64,000 bases of DNA from DTLC01 sp964555645. GTDB lineage: Bacteria > Verrucomicrobiota > Verrucomicrobiia > Limisphaerales > DTLC01. The translations under genes and the position numbers were made by a program. This document shows positions 27,126 to 36,605 of the stretch, one piece after another (the stretch's first letter is position 1; each line of letters starts with the position of its first letter). Below the pieces are notes generated by a model. The model saw only the letters and a list, made by a program, of their open reading frames with translations. It was not told the origin of the DNA and did no database searches. The DNA lies in the NCBI GenBank assembly GCA_964555645.1, contig CAZKTA010000002.1, forward strand, positions 1 through 64,000, in the 5' to 3' direction.

Positions 27126-27746
27126 TCACCTCGGCAAACTACGACGCGCGGGGCGGTTCTGGAGCAGCCCAAGCGTTTGTTTGACAATATCGTCAACCGG
27201 CCAGAGCCGGCCCAAGCCCTCGTACCCGCACGCCAACAAACCCTTGGCCGGGCCGATGAACCGCGCGCCACGTTTTTTGAGCACCGCAACATTTTCCTGT
27301 GTGGCAGGGTGCAACCACATCTTGCCGTTCATGGCTGGTGCAATCACGACTGTTGCCTCGGGCCTGAGTGCCAATGCTATGCAACTGAGTGCATCGTTTG
27401 CGATGCCATGCGCAAGTTTTGCAATGATGTTTGCTGTGGCTGGCGCAATCAGCAACATGTCGGCTGTATCTGCCAGTTTGATGTGCACAGGTTCCCACCC
27501 TAATATCGTGTCGTAAAGGTCTGTCACAACAGGATTACGTGACAGTGTCTGAAAACACACCGGCGTAATAAACCGTTGCGCATCAACTGTAAGCACAACG
27601 TGTACGTTGCAGCCGGCCTTGGTTAATTCGCTTGCCAAGTCAACCGCCTTGTGAGCCGCAATTGACCCGGTCACACCCAGAACAATCGTCTTGGTCGGGT
27701 TCATTTGAAGGTCTGCATTTGTATTTTTGCTTGTTACTCGTTGCAT
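27126..27746 (-). CDS. coaC: Phosphopantothenoylcysteine decarboxylase (CoaC domain only)
   Basis: 206 residues; a second ATG at 27704 gives the family-like opening 'MNPTKTIVLGVTGSIAAHKA' and may be the true start. The flavoprotein fold is clear: 'GVTGSIAAHKAVDLASEL', 'HIKLADTADMLLIAPATANI', 'PAMNGKMWLHPATQENV' and 'GARFIGPAKGLLACGYEGLG' with the substrate-binding Cys. It decarboxylates 4'-phosphopantothenoylcysteine in CoA synthesis. Many bacteria have a fused CoaBC of about 400 residues; the CoaB synthetase half is absent here and must be elsewhere. It lies 23 bases after gmk; rpoZ, often found between these genes, is missing. Confidence 0.9.
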   Translation of the reverse strand: MQRVTSKNTNADLQMNPTKTIVLGVTGSIAAHKAVDLASELTKAGCNVHVVLTVDAQRFITPVCFQTLSRNPVVTDLYDTILGWEPVHIKLADTADMLLIAPATANIIAKLAHGIANDALSCIALALRPEATVVIAPAMNGKMWLHPATQENVAVLKKRGARFIGPAKGLLACGYEGLGRLWPVDDIVKQTLGLLQNRPARRSLPR

Positions 27747-27769
27747 AACTCTAAGACGGCGCCCAGCCG

Positions 27770-28387
27770 CTAAAACTCGGGCGGATAAGCACGATTTGTG
27801 CGCATTTTTTCAGCCTCCAGAATCGCAAGCATCCGACGCAAATCTTCCTGTGGACTGCGGCTTATAAGCAGGTAATCGAACTCGCGCCAATGCGCTATTT
27901 CAGCTCGGGCGACACCGAGTCGTTTCTGGATGACCTCGGGTGGGTCCTGCCCGCGTGTACGCAGGCGCCGTTCAAGTTCGGCAAGTGTCGGCGGGGTAAG
28001 GAACACCGTTACAAGCGCACGATTCAGCTCCGGATCGAGCCGTGCTCTGGCACGAATTGTTGCTGCACCCTGCACGTCAACCTGCAGCAACACATCTTGG
28101 CCGCGGTTTAGCCTGTTGAGTAACTCGACTTTCAACACACCGTATCTGTGGCCGTACACAGTTGCGTGCTCGATGAACTCATCTGCTGCCAACCGCTTTG
28201 CAAAAGTCATCTCGTCAATAAAGTGGTAATCTACACCGTCACGTTCGCCTGGTCTTGGTGGTCGTGTGGTACAGGTTATCACACGGGTAATGCCCGGTCT
28301 GGCAGCAAGCAACTGTTCACACAATGTTGTCTTGCCACCACCAGATGGCGCAGAAATTACTATTAACAATGATCCACTCGCATTCAT
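27770..28387 (-). CDS. gmk: Guanylate kinase
   Basis: 205 residues, normal length. 'LLIVISAPSGGGKTTLCEQL' holds the P-loop, 'TTRPPRPGERDGVDYHFID' the GMP-binding loop, and 'DVLLQVDVQGAATIRAR', 'VTVFLTPPTLAELERRL' and 'LRTRGQDPPEVIQKRL' follow in family order. It makes GDP from GMP with ATP. It lies 17 bases after the yicC stop and 23 bases before coaC, in a housekeeping gene order known from many bacteria. The ATG at 28387 is the natural start, since the conserved P-loop strand begins six residues later. Confidence 0.97.
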   Translation of the reverse strand: MNASGSLLIVISAPSGGGKTTLCEQLLAARPGITRVITCTTRPPRPGERDGVDYHFIDEMTFAKRLAADEFIEHATVYGHRYGVLKVELLNRLNRGQDVLLQVDVQGAATIRARARLDPELNRALVTVFLTPPTLAELERRLRTRGQDPPEVIQKRLGVARAEIAHWREFDYLLISRSPQEDLRRMLAILEAEKMRTNRAYPPEF

Positions 28388-28404
28388 CCAGGTTGCATTC
28401 AGCG

Positions 28405-29283
28405 TTACTCGACATTTTGCGCTTGTTCACGAAACTTATCCAGCTCAGCCCTTAGCTTCACCACCTCACGCACGATAATGGTGTCGTTTGTCTTGGCGCT
28501 GATGGTGTTTATCTCGCGGTTTATCTCTTGTGCAAGAAAATCCAGCATCCGTCCAACCGGCGTCTTCGACTTCAGGCAATTTTCGATCTGCTTAAAATGG
28601 CTTTGCAGCCTGGTCAATTCCTCGGTTATATCACATTTGTCGGCAAACAAAACCACCTCCTTAATCAGTCTGTCATCGTGCGCAAGTGCACCTAGCCCGG
28701 CTGATTTGATCCGCGCACATAACTGTTGACGGTACCGCGCTGCTGCACGTGGTGCGCGACGCTGAATACAAGCTGTGAACCTGCGCATTAACGCGAGCCG
28801 GTTTGCAATGTCGCGCGCAAGATGTGTGCCTTCGCGCGTGCGCATTTGGACAAGCGCAACCAACGCATCGCGTAACGCACGCGACACGGCTGGCCAAAAA
28901 TACTCTGCATCACCCAGTGCCTCGCTTGTCTGGAACACACCCGGCGCACGGACAAGGTGATCCAACGTAACTGTTCCTGGTAGCCCAAGCTCACGTGCAA
29001 GTTTGCGTAATTCAACCGCGTAAACACGCGCAAGCTCCTTGTTAAGGTGCGTCCGTGCGTAAAGCTTGCCTGAAGGCGTGTGAAGGGTGACACGCACCGT
29101 AAGCCGACCACGCGAAACGTAACGGTTGATCGTGTCGCGCACTCTGGCTTCAAGCACCTCTAGCTCGCGCGGCAGTGTAACTGTTATCTCAGCCTGTTTA
29201 CGGTTAACCGAGCTTAACTCGACAGTCACCTTGTACCCGTCGCGTGCACACTCGCCGCGACCGTAACCTGTCATGGACTTCAT
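28405..29283 (-). CDS. yicC: YicC-family endoribonuclease
   Basis: 292 residues from ATG 29283, which gives the invariant family opening 'MKSMTGYGRGE'. The frame extends eight codons upstream without likeness. Other signatures are 'VELSSVNRKQAEITV', 'YVSRGRLTVRVTL', 'DKCDITEELTRLQSHFKQ' and the C-terminal 'GRMLDFLAQEINREINTIS' followed by 'AKTNDTIIVREVVKL'. YicC proteins are endoribonucleases linked to RNA turnover. It is the first gene of the minus-strand train running to 21544, and the 5' neighbour of gmk as in many bacteria. Confidence 0.95.
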   Translation of the reverse strand: MKSMTGYGRGECARDGYKVTVELSSVNRKQAEITVTLPRELEVLEARVRDTINRYVSRGRLTVRVTLHTPSGKLYARTHLNKELARVYAVELRKLARELGLPGTVTLDHLVRAPGVFQTSEALGDAEYFWPAVSRALRDALVALVQMRTREGTHLARDIANRLALMRRFTACIQRRAPRAAARYRQQLCARIKSAGLGALAHDDRLIKEVVLFADKCDITEELTRLQSHFKQIENCLKSKTPVGRMLDFLAQEINREINTISAKTNDTIIVREVVKLRAELDKFREQAQNVE

Positions 29284-29415
29284 GCCTCGCAAATTATTGC
29301 AGGTCACACGCTTAGATGCGATTAAATTCTTCGTGGTTCGATTGATTAGCCACAGTAAAAACGGTTCTGACTGAGCTTGTGCAGTTGCGCAAACTTGGTT
29401 TGAATGTTCCCGATT

Positions 29416-30471
29416 ATGCGAACTGCGTTTGGTCTGTTTTCAGGTGTGCTGCTGGTTCTTGGCGCAGCGCATTGCCTCGGCCAAACAGCATCTGTCACAC
29501 GAAACCCGGCTGACAACCTGCCACCGCACATTAGATGGCTTACATGGTTCGGCAAACGTGCCGATTGGTCGCACGATAGCAAACGCATTCTGTTCGTCAA
29601 AAAGACCTTTGGCAACGTGTACGAGCTCGAGCTCGCAACCGGTATCATCCACCCCATGGCACATCGTTACCCGCACCACGGGTACACGCGCGCACTTTAT
29701 CTGGCCAATGGCAATGTCTTGCTGTCTGGCCTCGAAAAGCTCGATCCGCTTAACCGCGGGCATGCGCGCGTGCAATGCTAATTTATGAGTACTTGACAAG
29801 AGCCGCACAAAACCAGATATACGCCTCGGCACAAGGTGTTCTGAAAGACCTGCCATTTCCCGAAAACAAATGCACATTGCTTGGAGGCATGTGTCGGAAC
29901 AACACCTCGACGAGCTGCCGAAAGGCGTGTCGCGCATCCACAAAGCCGATATCGAATACGAAAACGGCGTGTCGAAGCTTGTAAACCTGCGGTTGCTCAT
30001 TGACCGTTGCGACCTGCCTTTCAAATGCACAATTGAAACACAAAATTTCGTGCCGCCACACGACCGCGAATTGTCTTTCTCAGCGTACGGCTATCAGAGA
30101 ACCGAGGTATGCGTTGTTGACCTAAAGACGAAAAGGTCAGAAACATTTCTAATGCACCCGACCAGTACAACGAGCCGGGGGGTATCTTCCCCAATGGCAA
30201 ATTCATACTCGTCGAATGCGACAGTCAGAACCGGCTCGGTCACAACCATGCTGACATTTGGGACTACGCATGGACGAAGGCCGGTGTGAGGAACGATTGA
30301 TCTACTTTTTGGATTTCAAAGGGTACAAATCGTCGAGCCAGGTTTGCGAGCGATGCCGGCCAATTCATCGCCTTTCAACGCGCAAGGTTCACCGACAAAG
30401 CCGGTGTTGACCGGTGCATTTTCCTGCTGGATTTGGCCAAGCCGCAACCCAAAATGGGTACAAAACAATGA
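29416..30471 (+). pseudogene. Decayed exported WD40/TolB-like propeller gene
   Basis: A signal peptide ('MRTAFGLFSGVLLVLGAAHC') opens a propeller-type frame ('WLTWFGKRADWSHDSKRIL', 'FGNVYELELATG') that stops at 29781. The continuation is split between frames: 'YEYLTRAAQNQIYASAQG' (frame 3), 'MHIAWRHVSEQHLDELPKG' to 'TEVCVVDLKTKR' (frame 2), then 'GIFPNGKFILVECDSQNR' and 'NHADIWDYAWTKAG' (frame 1) to a TGA at 30298. 'FASDAGQFIAFQRARF' and 'FLLDLAKPQPK' come after that stop. The last TGA (30469-30471) overlaps the start of the GH35 gene. At least three frameshifts and one stop make it dead. In life it was probably a companion of the GH35 enzyme. Confidence 0.8.
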
Positions 30472-32918
30472 AACGAAATCTAGCAAGATTGATTTTCATT
30501 GTCTGGCTCGTGCCGGGCATGGTTGCAGTTGGCAAAGCCGAGCCGTTGGTGGCCAACGTTCAAGTGCCACCACCGCAAACAGGGTTCAATCTCGGCCAGA
30601 CAATGCGCCCAGACGGGACAACGCTCTCAGTTGACAGTTACAGCTTGATGCTAAACGGGCGGCGTTGGACGCCTGTTATGGGCGAGTTTCATTACGCGCG
30701 GTATCCGGAAACCGAGTGGCGCGACGAACTGCTAAAGATGAAAGCCGGCGGAATAGACATCGTTGCCACGTACGTTTTTTGGATACATCACGAGGAAATC
30801 GAAGGGCAATGGGATTGGTCCGGGCGACGCAACTTGCGCAAGTTCGTCGAGCTGTGCAATGAGCTTGGTCTGAAGCTCATCGTGCGGTGCGGTCCGTGGT
30901 GTCATGGCGAGGTACGCAATGGCGGGTTCCCAGATTGGCTGCTAAAAAAGGGGTGGAAACTGCGGTCGAACGACACGAATTATCTCGCCCAGGTCAGAAT
31001 CCTTTACAGCAACATCGCCGCGCAACTGACCGGACTGCTCTGGAAAGACGGCGGACCGGTCATAGGCATTCAGCTTGAAAATGAATACCGTGGTCCAGGC
31101 CAACACTTGCTGACGCTCAAGCAAATCGCCCGTGAGGCGGGCTTGGATGTACCGCTTTATACTCGAACAGGTTGGCCGGCGCTAAGCACACCAATACCTT
31201 TCGGCGAGATCTTACCGCTTTACGGTGTGTACGCCGAGGGGTTTTGGGACCGCGAACTCACGCCCATGCCAGGCCGATACTGGGCCGGATTCCACTTTTC
31301 GCTTCAACGCACAGACGCAAACATCGCAAATGAAATCCTTGGCCGGACCGATGCGAAAGACCCGTCCGATGTGTCTGGGTACCCCTATTTGACCTGCGAG
31401 ATTGGGGCGGGTATGTTGTGCAGTTATCATCGGCGGGTGCGGTTTTACCCTGCCGATGCTGAGGCAATCACGCTTGTCAAAATTGGCTCAGGCAGTGTGT
31501 CGCCCGGGTACTACATGTACCACGGCGGGGTCAACCCCGAAGGTAAACTCTCCACATTGCAAGAATCCCAGGCAACGGGTTACTGGAACGATGTGCCGGT
31601 GAAAAGTTATGACTACCAAACTGCGCTGGGCGAATACGGCCAACTACGCCCCCAATATCACCTTTTGCGTCGAATTCATCTGTTCATGCGCAACTTTGGC
31701 AGCAGCCTCGCATGTATGCCTGCGTGGTTGCCTGAGACAAGACCAACAGGCAAAGACGATACAAACACGTTGCGCTGGTGCGTCAGGTCGGATGGAAACA
31801 GCGGTTTTGTGGTCGTCAACAACTACGAACGATTACGGTACTTGCCACCGAAACATAATGTGCAGTTTAAGATTAACCTGCCGAACAAGACGTTTGTTTT
31901 TCCCGAAAAGCCCGTAACCTTGCCGGCGGGCAGCAGGTTTATTTGGCCTTTTAACCTCGAGCTTGGCACCGGAGTGAAACTGGTTTGGGCAACCGCGCAA
32001 CCGCTTTGTGTTGTTGCCGAATCCAAAACACAAACGGTGGTTTTTGCTGAAACACACTTTGTACCCGCAACTTTCGCAATTGAAGCTTCTGGATTTTCAG
32101 TAAGCACAGCGTCGGGCAAAGTGGTAAAACGTGACAACATGTGGGTCGTGCACGACGTCAATCCATCGCGTGATGTCGCAATAACAGTTTCTAACCAAGG
32201 CATGCCAGGTGTGGTGCGCATCGTTTTACTCTCCGAACAAGATTCGCTTGGGCTGTACCAACTTGAATGGCGCGGTCAGAACCGACTTTTCCTTACCAAA
32301 GCTGCGATTATGGTGGACGGCACTCAAGTCCGACTCACATCCACAAATCTGGCTGATTTGCAGTTGTGCATTTTCCCGTGCGAAGGTGCGCTAAAGCAAA
32401 ATAACCGCCACATTACCGGACAACCAAATGGCATCTTTCGAAAGTTTAACCCTAGCACTGAGCGTCGCCGAGTTGCAAATGCGAGCTTCAACCTTGTCCG
32501 ACCAGCAGGACCACCCCGCACAATCCAACTGGGCAAAATCAATCAACCCGTGGCCGCTGCGCCTGAAGATGCCGATTTCGACCAAGCCGCCGTTTGGCGT
32601 GTCAAATTACCAGCAAACTTGGATCTGAGCAGCGACCCGATTCTGCGTGTGCACTATATTGGAGACGTTGCCCGTATCAGCTTGAACGGCAAGTTGCTTA
32701 CCGACGACTTTTACAACGGAAACGTGTGGGAAATCGGCCTGCGGAGGCACGCACCTGAAATTCTCACGGGCGACCTACGCATTGCGATTTTGCCACTGCA
32801 GAAAGATGCGCCGATTTACCTTGCCGCCGAAGCCAAACCAAACTTCGGCCAGCGCGCTGCTATCGCAGAGCTATCCCGAATCGAAATCGTGCCGCGTTAT
32901 ACCGTAACACTGTATTAA
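30468..32918 (+). CDS. Secreted glycoside hydrolase family 35-like enzyme (beta-galactosidase-like)
   Basis: 816 residues from ATG 30468, directly at a signal peptide ('LARLIFIVWLVPGMVAVGKA'). The catalytic barrel is in the first 330 residues: 'RWTPVMGEFHYARYPETEW', 'GGIDIVATYVFWIHHEE' and 'LGLKLIVRCGPWCHGEV', with the acid/base E206 in 'VIGIQLENEYRGPG' and a likely nucleophile E311 in 'YPYLTCEIGAGM'. Beta-sandwich domains follow, ending in a jelly-roll with 'ADFDQAAVWRVKLPANLDL'. It probably removes terminal beta-galactose or a related sugar outside the cytoplasm. Its ATG overlaps the end of the decayed propeller gene, so the two were once one operon. Bases 32919-33482 after it show no gene. 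Confidence 0.88.
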   Translation: MKRNLARLIFIVWLVPGMVAVGKAEPLVANVQVPPPQTGFNLGQTMRPDGTTLSVDSYSLMLNGRRWTPVMGEFHYARYPETEWRDELLKMKAGGIDIVATYVFWIHHEEIEGQWDWSGRRNLRKFVELCNELGLKLIVRCGPWCHGEVRNGGFPDWLLKKGWKLRSNDTNYLAQVRILYSNIAAQLTGLLWKDGGPVIGIQLENEYRGPGQHLLTLKQIAREAGLDVPLYTRTGWPALSTPIPFGEILPLYGVYAEGFWDRELTPMPGRYWAGFHFSLQRTDANIANEILGRTDAKDPSDVSGYPYLTCEIGAGMLCSYHRRVRFYPADAEAITLVKIGSGSVSPGYYMYHGGVNPEGKLSTLQESQATGYWNDVPVKSYDYQTALGEYGQLRPQYHLLRRIHLFMRNFGSSLACMPAWLPETRPTGKDDTNTLRWCVRSDGNSGFVVVNNYERLRYLPPKHNVQFKINLPNKTFVFPEKPVTLPAGSRFIWPFNLELGTGVKLVWATAQPLCVVAESKTQTVVFAETHFVPATFAIEASGFSVSTASGKVVKRDNMWVVHDVNPSRDVAITVSNQGMPGVVRIVLLSEQDSLGLYQLEWRGQNRLFLTKAAIMVDGTQVRLTSTNLADLQLCIFPCEGALKQNNRHITGQPNGIFRKFNPSTERRRVANASFNLVRPAGPPRTIQLGKINQPVAAAPEDADFDQAAVWRVKLPANLDLSSDPILRVHYIGDVARISLNGKLLTDDFYNGNVWEIGLRRHAPEILTGDLRIAILPLQKDAPIYLAAEAKPNFGQRAAIAELSRIEIVPRYTVTLY

Positions 32919-33482
32919 CAATCCGAAGTGTATTGAAATCGTATCCCACCGTGCGAGTAGTGCGGCTTTTAGGCTACAAAATCGGCCTACAACACAATGT
33001 CAATTGACGCGAGCCGCCAGACAGCCGTGCTGTGTCGCATTCTCGCGGGATTTGACAGTTGCAGGCTGAAGAGCAGCTACGAACACAGTAAACACCGAAA
33101 CCTTCCGGTTGATATTGCTTTTTGGTTGGGCTATTGGTAAGTGTAGAGCAGGCGATGGGAATTAAAAAGTTAACCATCCCTAAGCCGTGCGCGCGACCAA
33201 CTTGCGTCGCAATTCAGTAATGCCGGATGCAAATCCAAGCTCTCGGTTGACAAGGGCGAGTGCAAGACCGGTGCAATGCGTCGGATCGAAGCGATTTGCC
33301 GGCCTTCAGTACGAAATGGGTGTGTTACACAAAATGCTGTCTCGTGTTGCGCCAACGTTAATCCGGCCTCGGGGTTAAGGCCCAGTGTACCAAGAACGTC
33401 AAATGATCAACCGCATGAGCTCGCCGCACCGGATATTCGGTTTAGAAAAGGCCATTGATGTCCTGCAAAACCTGACGCGCTT

Positions 33483-36400
33483 ATGGAAGAGTTGATTCCT
33501 ATCATTGTTATTGGAATTGCGACGCTGATTGTTGCGTTACCGATCGTTGCGCTCATCCTGGCTGGGTTTGCGTACAGCCGCGCCAAAGCAGCGGCAAACA
33601 GCATGCAAGAGCTGCTTAACTGTGTTACAAACCTGCAAAAGGAACTGCTTGAACTGAAAAAGCGAATTGACACTGTATCAACCCTCCTTTCCACTCCTGT
33701 GCCACAACCACCGGTTCCAACTGCTGAACCCGAACCAGTCAAGCCTTTACCAGTTTCTGCAGTGTCAGCTCCACCACCAGCCCAGGTCACGACCGCACAA
33801 CAACCAACCCAACTGCAGCCGCCCGTCGAGCCAGCACAGCGATTCATTGAAAAGATTGGCCCGGCCGTGCAACCACCACAGGAACAGAAACCGCCAGTTG
33901 CGCCCTCAGACCGTGCTCCGACGGAACCGGTTGCAAAACCTTTTTTGGCACGGGTGAACTGGGAACAGTTCCTCGGCGTAAAACTGTTTGCATGGGCAGC
34001 CGGTCTGGCACTGTTTCTAGGCGCAGGTTTTTTTCTCAAGTGGTCTTTTGACCATGGCCTGATCACGCCACCTGTCAGGGTCGCAATGGGGTTTGTCACA
34101 GGAATAGGTCTTGTTGTTGCCGGGTTGCGCATTCCCAAACAACGTTACAATACCCTCGCACAGGCACTCATCGCGGCGGGAGTAGTGATTCTTTACGCCG
34201 ACATTTTTGCATCTTGCTCGTTCTACCATTTCATTCCTAATGCGGCGGCTTTTCTGCTCATGGTTCTTGTGACGGTTGCAGCATTTCTTCTTGCGGTGCG
34301 ACTCGATGCGCCTGTGGTGGCAATTCTCGGGTTGCTTGGTGGGTTTCTAACACCTCCACTACTATCAACCGGCCAAGACCGCCCCTTTGGGCTGTTCGGA
34401 TACATTGCGCTGCTTGACATTGGGTTGCTAGCCGTGGCGCTGAGCAAACGCTGGAATTACATCACGTTGTTGGGTGCACTTGCCACAGTCGCAATGCAGT
34501 TCGGATGGGTACACAAGTTTTTCGCCCCGGCAAAAATGCCGGTTGCCACCGGTGTATTCCTGTTATTTGCGGCGCTTTTCACTGCTGCAGCCACGATCGC
34601 GCACCGTAAACAACTCCTAAACAGGTTTTTGATCGCGTCTGCCGTAATTCTACCGCTGGCTGCACAAGCGTTTGCGCTGTTCTTACAAATCGAGCCGTAC
34701 ACAGCTATTGTGTCAAAACCGGCGCTGCTTCTAGTTTTGGTCTTCGGCGCTGATGCAGCCCTGCTGGTACTGGCCGGCGTGTGCAGTAATCTGCGCACGC
34801 TCCATCTGCCCGCAGGCGGGGTCGTATTTTTCCAACTCATATATTGGACATCGAATTTCTTGCAACCATCGGCCCTGAATTTAGCACTGGGCGCCTACCT
34901 GTTGTTTGCCATTGTGCATGCTGTATTTCCGCTGGTGCTGGAGCGTGTTAACCCGTCTGGTCGAACGGTCGGTTGGGCGCATGTTTTCGCTCCGCTTGCA
35001 CTTGTGCTGCTGATGTTGCCGATGTTCGAGCTTGCCGAGCTTACGTTCCTGATCTGGCCGGCAATCCTTGCAACTGACATACTTGCAATTGCACTTGCGT
35101 TTCTGACCGCCTCGGGCCTCGGAATCATTTCGGTCTTACTGCTCACGGGTCTGGCCACAGCAATTTGGACACTCAAGATGCCAGCCACACTCGGCGGGTT
35201 ACCCGAGGTGCTGTGGATCGTCGGCGCAACAGCAGTGTTATTCTTTGTGGTTGGGGTTCTCGCAGCACGGCAAATCCATGTGCCCACAAGCGAATCCGCA
35301 GATGCAAAAAGAAAATCGTGGTTCCCAGCCTTGCCCGAACTCGAGTTACCCCCTGAACTCGCGCGCGCACTGATTCCGGCAACTTCAGCCATACTGCCGT
35401 TTCTGTTGCTTACTCTGCTTGCACTGCGGCTGCCGCTAACAGACCCTACGCCGGCGTTTGCGCTCGCAGCGTTGATGGTTGTATTGCTGCTCGGCTTGGT
35501 CCGGTTTTACCAAGCTGATTGGGTTGGCTTGGTGGGATTGATCGGCACCGTGATGCTTGAGGCTGCCTGGCACACACGCCACCTTAATGCCGAAAACGCG
35601 CTAACGCCGCTGCTTTGGTACGTCGGTTTTTACATCGCATTTGGTCTATTCCCATTCCTGTTCCAGAAACACGTTGAACAACGAATTGTGCCGTGGCTGG
35701 TGTCAGCACTTGCAGGTCCGGCGCAATTCTACCTGATCTACCGGTTGGTTAAATTGGCGTATCCGAACAATTTAATGGGGTTGTTACCGGCCTTGTTCGC
35801 CATACCGTCGCTACTGGCCTTGGTGCGCTTGGTCAAAACGCTTTCTACAGCCGCGCCCAAACGCAACACGCAACTTGCACTATTTGGTGCTGTGGCGCTG
35901 TTTTTCATCACGCTCATCTTCCCGATCCAGTTCGAAAAACAATGGATCACAATCGGTTGGGCACTTGAAGGAGTTGCGTTATTGTGGCTGTTCAACCGAA
36001 TACCACATAACGGCCTCAAATACTTGGGCATTGCATTGCTAGTGACTGCCTTTGTGCGGCTGGCGCTTAATCCAGCCGTCCTCGAATATCATCCACGAAC
36101 ACCGACGCCCGTGTTTAACTGGTACCTGTATGCGTACGGTATTGTTACTGCTTGCCTGTTTGCCGGTGCACGGTTGCTCCCGACCACGCACCATCTCATC
36201 GCTCGAGTTAATATGCGCGCCGTACTGGCTGCGTTGGGCGGTGTGCTCGGGTTTTTGCTGGTAAATATCCAGATCGCAGACTACTTCAGCACCGGCACAA
36301 CCATTACGTTCAAGTTTTCCGGTAATTTCGCCCGCGACATGACATACTCACTTGCATGGGGTTTGTACGCTTTCGTGGTACTGTTGATTGGGATCCTGCG

Positions 36401-36605
36401 TAATCTGCGCGGCGCACGGTACGCTGGGCTTGGCCTTTTGACTGTGACGCTGCTGAAACTTTTTTTGCATGATCTGTGGAGTTTGGGCGGGTTATACCGC
36501 ATCGGTGCACTCATCGGTCTTGCGCTGGTGCTAATTCCAGTTTCGTATTTGTATCAACGCTTTATTTTCCCAAAGACAGAACGCCAACAACTTAAGCAGC
36601 AATGA
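33483..36605 (+). CDS. DUF2339 multi-span membrane protein
   Basis: 1040 residues. A single N-terminal span (about 5-30), a short coiled coil (about 38-65, 'LLNCVTNLQKELLELKKRID'), a Pro/Gln-rich linker (about 70-150), then 'WEQFLGVKLFAWAAGLALFLG'-type text (DUF2339 core) and more than 20 membrane spans to the C terminus. The family motif 'AQALIAAGVVILYADIFAS' lies near residue 230. Its biochemical role is unknown; members are giant polytopic proteins of the inner membrane. The stop overlaps the DUF3999 start (ATGA). These two families are frequently neighbours and probably form one envelope complex. Confidence 0.9.
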   Translation: MEELIPIIVIGIATLIVALPIVALILAGFAYSRAKAAANSMQELLNCVTNLQKELLELKKRIDTVSTLLSTPVPQPPVPTAEPEPVKPLPVSAVSAPPPAQVTTAQQPTQLQPPVEPAQRFIEKIGPAVQPPQEQKPPVAPSDRAPTEPVAKPFLARVNWEQFLGVKLFAWAAGLALFLGAGFFLKWSFDHGLITPPVRVAMGFVTGIGLVVAGLRIPKQRYNTLAQALIAAGVVILYADIFASCSFYHFIPNAAAFLLMVLVTVAAFLLAVRLDAPVVAILGLLGGFLTPPLLSTGQDRPFGLFGYIALLDIGLLAVALSKRWNYITLLGALATVAMQFGWVHKFFAPAKMPVATGVFLLFAALFTAAATIAHRKQLLNRFLIASAVILPLAAQAFALFLQIEPYTAIVSKPALLLVLVFGADAALLVLAGVCSNLRTLHLPAGGVVFFQLIYWTSNFLQPSALNLALGAYLLFAIVHAVFPLVLERVNPSGRTVGWAHVFAPLALVLLMLPMFELAELTFLIWPAILATDILAIALAFLTASGLGIISVLLLTGLATAIWTLKMPATLGGLPEVLWIVGATAVLFFVVGVLAARQIHVPTSESADAKRKSWFPALPELELPPELARALIPATSAILPFLLLTLLALRLPLTDPTPAFALAALMVVLLLGLVRFYQADWVGLVGLIGTVMLEAAWHTRHLNAENALTPLLWYVGFYIAFGLFPFLFQKHVEQRIVPWLVSALAGPAQFYLIYRLVKLAYPNNLMGLLPALFAIPSLLALVRLVKTLSTAAPKRNTQLALFGAVALFFITLIFPIQFEKQWITIGWALEGVALLWLFNRIPHNGLKYLGIALLVTAFVRLALNPAVLEYHPRTPTPVFNWYLYAYGIVTACLFAGARLLPTTHHLIARVNMRAVLAALGGVLGFLLVNIQIADYFSTGTTITFKFSGNFARDMTYSLAWGLYAFVVLLIGILRNLRGARYAGLGLLTVTLLKLFLHDLWSLGGLYRIGALIGLALVLIPVSYLYQRFIFPKTERQQLKQQ

